Assembly (NCBI GenBank): GCA_934183355.1
Contig: CAKPST010000013.1
Coordinates: 1-37,096, forward strand
Direction of reading: 5' to 3'
Length of the DNA: 37,096 nt
DNA from: an uncultured Prevotella sp.
Lineage (GTDB): Bacteria; Bacteroidota; Bacteroidia; Bacteroidales; Bacteroidaceae
Part shown: positions 16,979 through 24,804 of the stretch, piece after piece
Layout of the letters: every line of letters begins with the position of its first letter
How positions within the stretch are numbered: the stretch's first letter is position 1
Program-made: the position numbers and the translations under genes
Notes under the pieces: generated by a model
The model's database searches: none
The model's input: only the letters and a program-made list of their open reading frames with translations
What the model was told of the DNA's origin: nothing

Positions 16979-18433
16979 ATGAAAAGAACAGTACTTAATT
17001 GTGTGCTCGGCGCAACGTTCGCCATGTTTTCAACCTCAGCACTTGCACAAGATGTAGACAAAATATTGTCGGTGGCAAGCGATGTAAGTCTTCGTAGTGA
17101 TAATGGCAACAAGGTCAACGCCACAGCTGATGCATTAGAGATGTATACAGTGCGCACAGAGGGAGAGATAACCAAGGACTTCGTAGGATTGATGTCATTC
17201 AAGGTTCCTGCAATGGCTGGTTATACAGTGAAGAAAGCCACTCTACGTCTTGTCACTGAACGTGCAAAGGGAACACTTGCCATTTACGCATTTGGTGCAG
17301 AGGTGACAGATGCAGATACCTACAATTCGCAGAAGGACAATATCGCAGCAGCAAGAAAAGCCGAGCCTTTAGTCAAGTTTTTGCTTCGTGGAACATCTGG
17401 CAAGGCTGTGTTTGATGGTGGTGTATCCTCGAATATAGATGACTGGACAAACAATATAGATCTTACCTCTTACGTTAAGTCGGCAAAGAATGGCAATGTC
17501 AATATGTTGCTATGCAATGCTGCCGAGTCTACTAACACATCCATTCGTGTTTATTCAAGTGATGCAAAGGATGTTACCAATGAGAAGGTTACACCCAACT
17601 TCACATTTGCTGCTGCCGACCTTGTACCTCAACTTACAGTAGTGTATGAGGTGGATGCCGATCAGAAGAGCGACACTTCAGCTCCTGTAGCAGACACTTG
17701 GATTCGTGAGGGTAATAAGGACAATCACGGTTCGAAGACAACAATGGAGCTTTGCTCGTATGTAAACGAAGAAGATGCCAAGAAGAATAAGTTGTTCCTC
17801 GGTCTGATGTCGTTTGAGGTTCCGTCGGACGTGGTTTCTGAAGATTATACTGTAGAGAGTGCTTCGCTTCGTCTTGTGTCTGAACGTGTTAAGGGCGCTC
17901 GTGGTGTGAAGGTGTATGGCTATTCTGATTTTGAAGAGAACACAATATATGCCAACGAATCGGAGAAGGTAGATGCTGCCATTAATGATGACAATATTGT
18001 TGCTTCGTTCCAGGCAAAGGGTTCGCCAAAGGCTATGGGCATTGATGTCTTGCCTGACGATTATAAGAACGTTGAGGCTTGGACTAACACCATAGACCTA
18101 ACAGAACATGTGGCAAGTCTTACTACACCTAAGTTTGCTCTTCTCTTGGTGAAGGACAACAGTAGTGAGTCTACACAATTCTATACACGCGAGATTGCTG
18201 AGGATGTTGTCAATGCTAAGGACAACTCAATAGTATTTGCTGCCGACGACCTTAAGCCTCAGCTTACAGTAGTGTATAAGAAAGTGTCGTCAACGGGTGT
18301 TGACCGCATAACACTTACTATTCCTGCAAATGTAGACGACAAAGTATACAATCTTCAGGGTGTACGCATGAAAGGCGAAAATCTACCTGCTGGTATATAT
18401 ATCAAGAATGGTAAAAAGTTTGTTGTGAAGTAG
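16979..18433 (+). CDS. secreted protein with two CBM96-like (DNRLRE-type) modules and a Por-tail-like C-terminus
   Basis: 484 residues from ATG 16979; the frame also offers a TTG two codons earlier, which I do not use. Signal peptide about 1-22 (ALAQ). Two beta-jelly-roll repeats (about 25-225 and 230-440) share the same plan: adenylate-free binding fold with xDVSLRSDNGNK or ADTWIREGNKDN at the start, FLGLMSFEVP, A(T/S)LRLVxERxKG, W(T)NTIDLTxxV, and FAADDLKPQLTVVY at the end. This is the CBM96/DUF7594 pattern, known from alginate-lyase-associated uronan binding. The last ~40 residues (VYNLQGVRMKGENLPAGIYIKNGKKF) resemble a type-A secretion tail (Por_Secre_tail). No catalytic motif is visible. 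It probably binds the uronic polysaccharide and helps the lyases. It is a paralogue of the gene at 20028. Confidence 0.78.
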   Translation: MKRTVLNCVLGATFAMFSTSALAQDVDKILSVASDVSLRSDNGNKVNATADALEMYTVRTEGEITKDFVGLMSFKVPAMAGYTVKKATLRLVTERAKGTLAIYAFGAEVTDADTYNSQKDNIAAARKAEPLVKFLLRGTSGKAVFDGGVSSNIDDWTNNIDLTSYVKSAKNGNVNMLLCNAAESTNTSIRVYSSDAKDVTNEKVTPNFTFAAADLVPQLTVVYEVDADQKSDTSAPVADTWIREGNKDNHGSKTTMELCSYVNEEDAKKNKLFLGLMSFEVPSDVVSEDYTVESASLRLVSERVKGARGVKVYGYSDFEENTIYANESEKVDAAINDDNIVASFQAKGSPKAMGIDVLPDDYKNVEAWTNTIDLTEHVASLTTPKFALLLVKDNSSESTQFYTREIAEDVVNAKDNSIVFAADDLKPQLTVVYKKVSSTGVDRITLTIPANVDDKVYNLQGVRMKGENLPAGIYIKNGKKFVVK

Positions 18434-18446
18434 TAGTTTTATAAAG

Positions 18447-18477
18447 TAGCGGAGGTTTATAATCTCCGCTATTTTTA
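18447..18477 (+). terminator. terminator between first CBM96-like gene and second lyase gene
   Basis: An 8-bp stem TAGCGGAG/CTCCGCTA (18447-18454 with 18464-18471), a 9-base loop and five T. It lies only 34 bases before the second lyase start. Confidence 0.85.
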
Positions 18478-18510
18478 TTCTGAATACCTTTTAGTTTTAT
18501 ATACACGTTT

Positions 18511-19950
18511 ATGAAATTTATAACATCTATTCTCGCCTTTTTATTATTGTTTTCATTCACCACAGTTTCTATAGGTCAAACAATAGTTGAGGTTATTTCT
18601 CCTTCCTGCGATGTAACTCTGCGTAGCGATAATCCAGATAAGGCTTATCCCAATTCGTCCACCCTTGAACTATATACCGTGCGTGCCAAGTATGCCTTTC
18701 CGCATCCTTGCACAATGTATAGTGGCGATGACTACAGTAGGGTGAGAAAATCATTGCAGGAAGGAACAGCTCCAAAGGCAGTAAAGGAGGAACTTGAAGC
18801 ATTAAAGAATAATAGTTATTCGTCTCTCACACGCAGTGCCTCTCCACAAGAGCTGATAGTGCGTGGCGATCCTACCGGCACAGGACTTGATAAAGAAAAC
18901 TATGTGTACGCAATGCGTGATGCCGCTGCTGCCTGGCAGACTGCAATGCTATGGCAACTTACTGGTGATAATCGTTATGCCGAAAAGTCGGTGCAGATAC
19001 TTACTGCTTGGGCTTCAAAATGCAAGAAGATAACGTCCAACGATTCTAATCAGGCACTTGCTGCTGGATGCCAAGGTTATACATTTGCTTGTGCAGCCGA
19101 TGTGATGCTTGCATACAACGGATGGAATGCCGAAGACCGTACAGCATTTAAGCAATGGATGCTTGATGTGTTTGCAACCAAGAACCGTGATTTCTTGGAA
19201 CATCATGCTGGACAGTGTAATTATCACTATTGGAGCAACTGGGACCTCGTAAATCTCTGTTCTTACTTTGCTATTGGTTGTTTGACGGAGAATTGTGATA
19301 TGATAGACTATGTCGTAGATTATTTTCATAATGGTTCAGGCAATGGTTGTATAAAGAATCTTGTGCAGGCTACTTTCGTCGATCCGCTTGGCTCTGGTGA
19401 ACAGATAGCTCAGGATCAGGAGAGTGGACGTGATCAGGGACATGCCTTGATGTCGGCTATGGTGGTTGCCAATCTTGCTCAGATGGCTTATACGTTATAC
19501 GAGCAGAATGGTTGCAAACCATCGTTTGCTAATCTCGACTTCTTTGCTGCTGCCGATAATGCCTTGCTTAAGCTAGGCGAGTATGTGGCGCTTAGCAATC
19601 TGCGCAATGGTTCTGATAATGCCAACAAGCAGGGCGAATGGATTATAGCTGCTGCCGATATGCCATTTAGTCGATATGAGTATTGTATCGGATGTTCGTG
19701 TACTAACAAAACACATGGAAAGATTCAAACTTCGCTTGCCGATGATGCCGGACGCGGTGGTGTGCGTCCTGGTTGGGAGATTTTCTACAATCATTATGCT
19801 AAAGTAAAGGGGCTAAGCTCAGGCTATATATATGTAAAGCAAATGGCAGACAAAATGCGTCCAGAGTGTGGACCTGGCGACAATCGATATGGCAACAACT
19901 CAGGCGCTTTCGACCAGTTAGGGTGGGGCACATTGATGTTGTATAGATAA
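18511..19950 (+). CDS. second PL38-like lyase; N-terminus derived from a CBM96-like gene
   Basis: 479 residues. Cleavable signal peptide (about 1-23, VSIGQ) and no lipobox, so periplasmic or secreted, unlike its lipoprotein paralogue at 15422. Residues about 28-58 (SCDVTLRSDNPDK, LELYTVRA) match the first 35 residues of the CBM96-like module in the preceding gene and then stop abruptly. From residue ~59 (YAFPHPCTMY) onward the protein is a close full-length copy of the first lyase, with ELIVRGDPTGTG, HYWSNWDLVN and QDQESGRDQGHALMSAM all kept. The gene looks like a deletion fusion of a CBM96-like gene with a lyase gene after module duplication. It has no ECF-type element of its own and sits just behind a terminator, so it may be expressed only by read-through. 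Catalytic residues appear intact. Confidence 0.82.
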   Translation: MKFITSILAFLLLFSFTTVSIGQTIVEVISPSCDVTLRSDNPDKAYPNSSTLELYTVRAKYAFPHPCTMYSGDDYSRVRKSLQEGTAPKAVKEELEALKNNSYSSLTRSASPQELIVRGDPTGTGLDKENYVYAMRDAAAAWQTAMLWQLTGDNRYAEKSVQILTAWASKCKKITSNDSNQALAAGCQGYTFACAADVMLAYNGWNAEDRTAFKQWMLDVFATKNRDFLEHHAGQCNYHYWSNWDLVNLCSYFAIGCLTENCDMIDYVVDYFHNGSGNGCIKNLVQATFVDPLGSGEQIAQDQESGRDQGHALMSAMVVANLAQMAYTLYEQNGCKPSFANLDFFAAADNALLKLGEYVALSNLRNGSDNANKQGEWIIAAADMPFSRYEYCIGCSCTNKTHGKIQTSLADDAGRGGVRPGWEIFYNHYAKVKGLSSGYIYVKQMADKMRPECGPGDNRYGNNSGAFDQLGWGTLMLYR

Positions 19951-19959
19951 TCTTTTTTT

Positions 19960-19986
19960 ACGTATCGCTTGTTCTGTGTTCGTAAT
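19960..19986 (+). promoter_or_regulatory. putative ECF-sigma promoter, site E (second CBM96-like gene)
   Basis: ACGTAT (19960-19965), 15 bases, CGTAAT (19981-19986), 41 bases before ATG 20028. It follows a T-run after the lyase stop. Confidence 0.68.
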
Positions 19987-20027
19987 AATAAAAACATAGA
20001 TAATAATAACTTAAAACCAACATTATA

Positions 20028-21908
20028 ATGAACAACTATTTACTTCGTGGCTTATTAGGCGCAACAGTGTGCTTGGTAGCCGGTAGTGCATTCGCACAGA
20101 CAACAGAGACCGCAACCCTTGGCGTGAGCAATGATGTGACATTGACTACCGATTCCAAGGACAAGGCTAATTCAACAGAGAAGGCTCTCGAAATGTACAC
20201 TACACGTACAGATGGCAAAATCACAAGAGAATACTTGGGCTTAATGTCGTTCCAGGTTCCTGCTAAAGCTGGATATGTTGTCAAGTCGGCAACCTTAAAG
20301 CTTGTCACAGAGCGTGCTAAGGGAACACTTGCTATTTATGGTCTCGGTGCTGAGGTTTCTGATGCAGACACTTATAACAGCCAGATAGATAATATTAATG
20401 CTGCTCGTGAGAATGAGCCTATTGCAAAAGTTAGCTTGAAAGGAACTGCAGGCAAGGCTGTAACAGATGAAGGCGCTTCTTCAAAAATCGAAGATTGGGT
20501 GAACATCATTGACATAACAGACTATGTAAAGGCACAGGCTAATGGTCATGTTAATCTGCTTTTGCTAAACGATGCTGCAAGTACTCCAATATCTATAAAG
20601 GTGTATACAAGCGATGCAACAGACGTAACCAACACCAAGGTTACTCCAAACTTCACTTTCGCAGCTGATGAATTGAAACCTCAACTTACATTGGAATATG
20701 AGGAAATACAGAATCATAATTCTAAGGTATTGACCCCTACTGCTGATACATGGATTCGTAAAAACAATAAGACCAATCAGGCTGCTGCTATAAATATGGA
20801 ATTGCAGTCTTGTACTAATTCTGATGTAAGCATGCTTGGCTTGATGTCGTTTGATCTTCCTAAAGAGGTCTTGCATTCTAATTATGAGGTATCTAATGCA
20901 AACCTGCGTCTTGTGACAAAGCGTATCAAAGGTGATAGAATGGTTAATGTCTATAAATATGATGTATTCGAGGAGAATACAGTATATGAAACTGAGTCAG
21001 AAAAGGTTGCTGGTTCAATGGTAGAAGCTAACTTGCTGACAACTTTCAAGGTAGAGGGAAAGGCTGATGCTGACATTACTTCTGATGAGATTGTTAATAC
21101 CCAGTTTTCTAATATTGACAAATGGACAACAAATGTAGATATGACAGAAGCAGTAAAGGGCTTGTCGGATACCAAGTTCAATATCTTATTGGCTAAACAG
21201 AAGGATGAAGCAAAGTCAACCCAGATATTTACCAAGGACGCAAAGGATTTTGAAAATACAAAGAACACAGATACCCCTATAGCTTTTGCTGCTGCTGATT
21301 TGGTTCCTCAGCTTACCGTTGATTATGCTCTTGCTACCCACACACTTAAAGTAACCGAAGCTGGTGCAGCAACTCTTGTTCTTCCTTATGAGACAGATAT
21401 TCCAGAGGGTGTCAAGGCTTACACTTTAACTTATACATCTGGCAACAATGCTGTGGCTACTGAGGTTAAGAACGTTATTCCTGCCAATACTCCGGTACTC
21501 ATCAATGCCAATAAGGGCGACTATACCTTCAAGGCTACTGCCACGCTTACAACCAAGGCTGCCAACCCAGTTAGCGGCAACCTACATGGTGTTTGGAATA
21601 AAGAGGTTGTACCAGTAGGTTCATACGTATTGCAGAACCAGAGTGGTACAGTAGCTTTCTACCGTGTTGAAAGCGAAGGCTTCAATATTAAGGCGAACCA
21701 GGCTTATCTGTCTATTCCAGTTGCTGTTGGTGCCAAGATGCTTAATATCGACTTTAGTGGTGAGGCAACAGCAATCAATGGTGTTGAGGCAGCGGCAATC
21801 AATGCCAATGCTCAGGTGTACACCATTGACGGCAAGAAGGCAAACCGTAACAACCTTGCTAAGGGTCAGCTATACATTACAAAGGGCAAGACATTCATCT
21901 TGAAGTAA
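20028..21908 (+). CDS. secreted protein with two CBM96-like modules, extra beta domain and Por-tail-like C-terminus
   Basis: 626 residues. Signal peptide about 1-24 (SAFAQ). Two CBM96-like jelly-roll modules (about 25-228 and 235-440), paralogous to those at 16979: NDVTLTTDSKDKANS, YLGLMSFQVPAKAG, LKLVTERAKGTLAIYGLG, then ADTWIRKNNKTN and LRLVTKRIKGDR. Residues about 443-570 form an additional beta domain (ATLVLPYETDIPEGVKAY, PANTPVLINANKG) common in Prevotella surface proteins. The C-terminus (VYTIDGKKANRNNLAKGQLY) is a type-A secretion-tail-like segment. No enzyme motif. Its role is most likely binding of the uronic polymer outside the cell. Transcribed from ECF-type site E, with the 62-residue peptide gene 54 bases downstream. 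Confidence 0.78.
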   Translation: MNNYLLRGLLGATVCLVAGSAFAQTTETATLGVSNDVTLTTDSKDKANSTEKALEMYTTRTDGKITREYLGLMSFQVPAKAGYVVKSATLKLVTERAKGTLAIYGLGAEVSDADTYNSQIDNINAARENEPIAKVSLKGTAGKAVTDEGASSKIEDWVNIIDITDYVKAQANGHVNLLLLNDAASTPISIKVYTSDATDVTNTKVTPNFTFAADELKPQLTLEYEEIQNHNSKVLTPTADTWIRKNNKTNQAAAINMELQSCTNSDVSMLGLMSFDLPKEVLHSNYEVSNANLRLVTKRIKGDRMVNVYKYDVFEENTVYETESEKVAGSMVEANLLTTFKVEGKADADITSDEIVNTQFSNIDKWTTNVDMTEAVKGLSDTKFNILLAKQKDEAKSTQIFTKDAKDFENTKNTDTPIAFAAADLVPQLTVDYALATHTLKVTEAGAATLVLPYETDIPEGVKAYTLTYTSGNNAVATEVKNVIPANTPVLINANKGDYTFKATATLTTKAANPVSGNLHGVWNKEVVPVGSYVLQNQSGTVAFYRVESEGFNIKANQAYLSIPVAVGAKMLNIDFSGEATAINGVEAAAINANAQVYTIDGKKANRNNLAKGQLYITKGKTFILK

Positions 21909-21962
21909 CATAGGAGATAATTATATCATTTACTAATCAACTTTTAAAAAACTGAAACTGAA

Positions 21963-22151
21963 ATGAAAACAAAGAAATATATTAAGCCTGAGATTGCGAT
22001 TATAGAAATTGAGAGCCAGCAGATTCTTGCTGGCAGTGTTAAAGGAACTGCGGTAAGCGATAGTGAAGCTGATGCTGGTATAGAAACACTTAGCTCTTCG
22101 TTTGACTATGAATACAAGGAAGAGGATGGAGAGAGCTATTCTATTTGGTAG
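21963..22151 (+). CDS. small 62-residue protein with KPEI...ILAGS leader-like N-terminus
   Basis: Starts at ATG 21963 after an A-rich leader and follows the CBM96-like gene by 54 bases with no terminator between, so it is probably in the same transcript. The N-terminal half (YIKPEIAIIEIESQQILAGS) matches a pattern seen in many very short Bacteroidota proteins (Pro near residue 9, then a hydrophobic stretch and L(L)AxS). The C-terminal half is acidic and rich in Ser/Glu/Tyr, ending GESYSIW. There is no signal peptide or membrane helix. Function unknown. The leader-plus-variable-tail form is reminiscent of peptide precursors, but no modification or export gene is nearby. Confidence 0.6.
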   Translation: MKTKKYIKPEIAIIEIESQQILAGSVKGTAVSDSEADAGIETLSSSFDYEYKEEDGESYSIW

Positions 22152-22156
22152 TTTTT

Positions 22157-22183
22157 AAGTATTTAGATTAGATGGTTCGTATT
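22157..22183 (+). promoter_or_regulatory. putative ECF-sigma promoter, site F (DUF4861-GH88 operon)
   Basis: TT-AAGTAT (22157-22162), 15 bases, CGTATT (22178-22183), 21 bases before ATG 22205. It begins just after the stop of the 62-residue gene. Confidence 0.65.
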
Positions 22184-22204
22184 ATTAGTAAATAATAACG
22201 ATAT

Positions 22205-23428
22205 ATGAAATATAATTATAAGTATTACATCTTTTCCTTTTTGGCATTGCTGTCTTCAGTAGATGGCAATGCCAAAGTTGTTCTTGCTGCTACCAATACC
22301 TCGCAGCATCAGCGTCAGGAGGTGGTGGCTTGGAGCGTCAAGGACGTGTGGCAACGACTTGGTGTGAAGGAGGGTAGTAGTCTAATAGTGAAGAATCCTT
22401 ATGGTCAGACCGTTACTCATCAGATTACGCACGACGGACGTTTGCTTCTTGATGTGTCGGTTAGACCAGAAGGTACAGCCGAGTTTACGGTGGAGCAAGG
22501 CAACAGCGCTGACTTCAAGTCTTACGTCTTTGGCAAGCAATACGCTTGGCGCGTGGACGACATAACGTGGGAAAACGACATCGCCGCTTATCGTGTATAT
22601 GGTCCGGCTCTGCAGCGTTCGGGCGAGAAGGCTTATGGCATCGACGTATGGCTGAAGAGCACCAAGGAACTGGATGTAGACCATCGTTATTCGGTGACAT
22701 GGCAGTCGAATATCGACAAGGCTTTCTTCCGAAACATTGGCAATCAGGAGGGAGTGGACTTTGTAGATCGTGCTACTTCGTTTCATCTTGACCACGGACA
22801 AGGACTCGACTGCTATAACGTAGGTCCGAGTTTGGGTTGTGGCACTCCTGCTGTGATGCTTGGCGACTCCATCGTAATGCCTTACTGCTATAAGGACTAT
22901 GAAATATTGGACAATGGACCACTTGAGTTTACGCTCAGTCTTACATATCCTTCAGTGGACATCGCTGGAAGTAAAGTTACCGAACATCGCCTTATATCAC
23001 TTGCCAAAGGTTCAAACTTCAATCGTATGACGGTGTGGTATGACGGTTTTGCAAAGCCAATGGATGTGGCAGGCGGTTTTGTGGTGCACACATCGGCATC
23101 TAAGGACCTAACACTTGGCAAGAACTACATTGTGTACGACGACCCAACCGACTCATACGAGCGTCACAACTTCCAGATATACGTGGCGGCTCTCTTTCCC
23201 GACGGCGGTGTAAAGACCCTCTTTGTGCCCGACCATAACCATCTGAAGCAAGGCATCTATGGCAACGCTGTTGGTGTGAAGCGCGGAGTGAAGGCTGGTG
23301 AGAAATTTAGCTACTGGTTTGGCGCGTCGTGGTGTCAGAGTGGAACCCCAGACCACGACTTCTGGGTGATGCAAGTAGAGAGGTTCATGGAGAACTATAA
23401 ACAACCGATAAAAACATATATTAAATAA
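22205..23428 (+). CDS. DUF4861 family protein, secreted
   Basis: 407 residues. Signal peptide about 1-23 (VDGNAK). The body matches the DUF4861 pattern: WSVKDVWQRLGV near the start, the conserved YAWRVDDITWENDIAAYRVYGP (about 112-133), RSGEKAYGIDVW, LDCYNVGPSLGCG (about 200-213) and a C-terminal FSYWFGASWCQSG. Such proteins recur next to lyases and GH88/GH105 enzymes in PULs; no reaction is established to my knowledge. A sugar-binding/isomerase-like beta-sandwich fold is likely. Its stop codon overlaps the GH88 start by one base (TAATG), so the two are translationally coupled and probably handle the same unsaturated uronic product. Confidence 0.8.
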   Translation: MKYNYKYYIFSFLALLSSVDGNAKVVLAATNTSQHQRQEVVAWSVKDVWQRLGVKEGSSLIVKNPYGQTVTHQITHDGRLLLDVSVRPEGTAEFTVEQGNSADFKSYVFGKQYAWRVDDITWENDIAAYRVYGPALQRSGEKAYGIDVWLKSTKELDVDHRYSVTWQSNIDKAFFRNIGNQEGVDFVDRATSFHLDHGQGLDCYNVGPSLGCGTPAVMLGDSIVMPYCYKDYEILDNGPLEFTLSLTYPSVDIAGSKVTEHRLISLAKGSNFNRMTVWYDGFAKPMDVAGGFVVHTSASKDLTLGKNYIVYDDPTDSYERHNFQIYVAALFPDGGVKTLFVPDHNHLKQGIYGNAVGVKRGVKAGEKFSYWFGASWCQSGTPDHDFWVMQVERFMENYKQPIKTYIK

Positions 23429-24657
23429 TGTGTATGACAAATTTTAAAAGTATTTTCTCTGCCATGGCAATCTCTATGGCCCTCGGCGTGACAACTCAGG
23501 TAAAGGCTCAGACACTTGATGTAGACCGCCAACTGAAGTATTGCACAACCCAAGTGCATCGTGCTCTTGACGAATTGCGACATAAGGACGGCTCATACGA
23601 TTATACAATGCAACCACGCAACATCCTCAATGGCGATAAACAAAAAGGATGGAACTGCAGACCGGCTAAAGCAGAGGAATGGTGTGATGGTTTCTGGCCT
23701 GGCATTTTATGGATGACTTATCAGATGTCTGGAGACGAGGCTGTGCGCCGAGCAGCCGAAGGCTATACTGAGTCGCTTCGTGGCATAGCCTATCAACCAT
23801 GCTACGACCATGACATCGGTTTTCTGATGTTCTGCTCTTATGGCAAGGGTTATGAGGTGAATCATTCACAGGAGTACAAGAATGTAATACTTGCTTCTGC
23901 CGACTCACTTGCCACTCTGTTCAATCCTATTGTCGGAACAATATTGAGTTGGCCACGTGAAGTGAAGCCTCATAACTGGCCGCATAATACTATTATGGAC
24001 AATATGATGAATCTCGACATGATGTTTTGGGCGGCTAAGAATGGCGGCAACCGACTGCTGTATGATTTGGCGGTAAGCCATGCCAAGACAACGATGCAAA
24101 ATCATTTCCGTCCTGATGGCAGTTGTTATCATGTTGCTGTCTACGACACTATAAATGGTGACCTAATAAAGGGTGTGACTCATCAAGGCTATGCTGACAA
24201 CTCGATGTGGGCACGTGGACAGTCGTGGGCGATATACGGATATACTATGGTGTATCGTTATACACGCAATCGTGTGTTCCTTGACTTTGCGCAGAAAGTT
24301 ACTGACATATATATAAAACGCCTCAAGGAGACAAGCGACGACTTGATTCCTTTGTGGGACATGGACGACCCTCGTGGCATAAAAGCTCCAAAGGATGCGA
24401 GTGCCGCATGTGTTGTTGCTGATGCTCTATTGGAACTCCAAGAATATATTGGGGGTGAGAAAGGTAGGGAGTATAAGGATTTTGCCTTGCATTCTCTCGC
24501 ACAACTTAGTACTCCCAAATATCAGAGTGGCAAGAAGAATGTGGCTTTTCTTATGCACAGCACGGGGCATCATCCAGCTGGTAGCGAGATTGATGCAAGC
24601 ATAATATATGCAGACTATTATTATCTGGAAGCTCTGATGAGAGCTAAGAAATTGTGA
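23428..24657 (+). CDS. GH88 unsaturated glucuronyl hydrolase
   Basis: 409 residues; an alternative ATG two codons later (23434) is equally good. Signal peptide about 1-27 (VKAQ), so probably periplasmic. (alpha/alpha)6-barrel with both conserved Asp of the family: Asp129 in CYDHDIGF and Asp191 in MDNMMNL. Also present are WCDGFWPGILW (about 89-99) and MWARGQSWAIYGY (about 261-273). The enzyme hydrates the 4,5-unsaturated uronic acid left at the non-reducing end by polysaccharide lyases and so frees the sugar. It is the logical partner of the two PL38-like lyases. The reading frame overlaps DUF4861 by one base, and a hairpin terminator begins inside the last codons. Confidence 0.93.
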   Translation: MCMTNFKSIFSAMAISMALGVTTQVKAQTLDVDRQLKYCTTQVHRALDELRHKDGSYDYTMQPRNILNGDKQKGWNCRPAKAEEWCDGFWPGILWMTYQMSGDEAVRRAAEGYTESLRGIAYQPCYDHDIGFLMFCSYGKGYEVNHSQEYKNVILASADSLATLFNPIVGTILSWPREVKPHNWPHNTIMDNMMNLDMMFWAAKNGGNRLLYDLAVSHAKTTMQNHFRPDGSCYHVAVYDTINGDLIKGVTHQGYADNSMWARGQSWAIYGYTMVYRYTRNRVFLDFAQKVTDIYIKRLKETSDDLIPLWDMDDPRGIKAPKDASAACVVADALLELQEYIGGEKGREYKDFALHSLAQLSTPKYQSGKKNVAFLMHSTGHHPAGSEIDASIIYADYYYLEALMRAKKL

Positions 24658-24702
24658 AATAAATGTAAGGAATACACTTATTTCACGATTTGTACCCTTT
24701 TT
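24654..24702 (+). terminator. terminator overlapping the GH88 stop codon
   Basis: GTGAAATAA (24654-24662) pairs with TTATTTCAC (24678-24686), with a further TGTA/TACA pairing inside; a CCCTTTTT stretch follows about ten bases later. It marks the 3' end of the DUF4861-GH88 operon. Confidence 0.65.
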
Positions 24703-24719
24703 CGCACAATTTGTCCACC

Positions 24720-24747
24720 TTTGTAATAGGTTTTTTAAGTAACTTTG
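24720..24747 (+). promoter_or_regulatory. housekeeping-type promoter of the GH43-GH127 segment
   Basis: TAACTTTG (24740-24747) fits TAnnTTTG perfectly, with TTTG at 24720-24723 as a -33 box (spacing 16, slightly short). 57 bases before ATG 24805. No ECF-type element is seen here. Confidence 0.5.
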
Positions 24748-24804
24748 CCATATAATTTACGAGTTATTTAAAAAACCTATTAAAGAAAACCTCAATTTTA
24801 TACA

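Noticed and set aside
18480..18510. An eighth ECF-type element before the second lyase
   Set aside because: A CGTTTA is present at 18504, but the block 15 bases upstream is TACCTT and the start codon would be almost at the transcription start.
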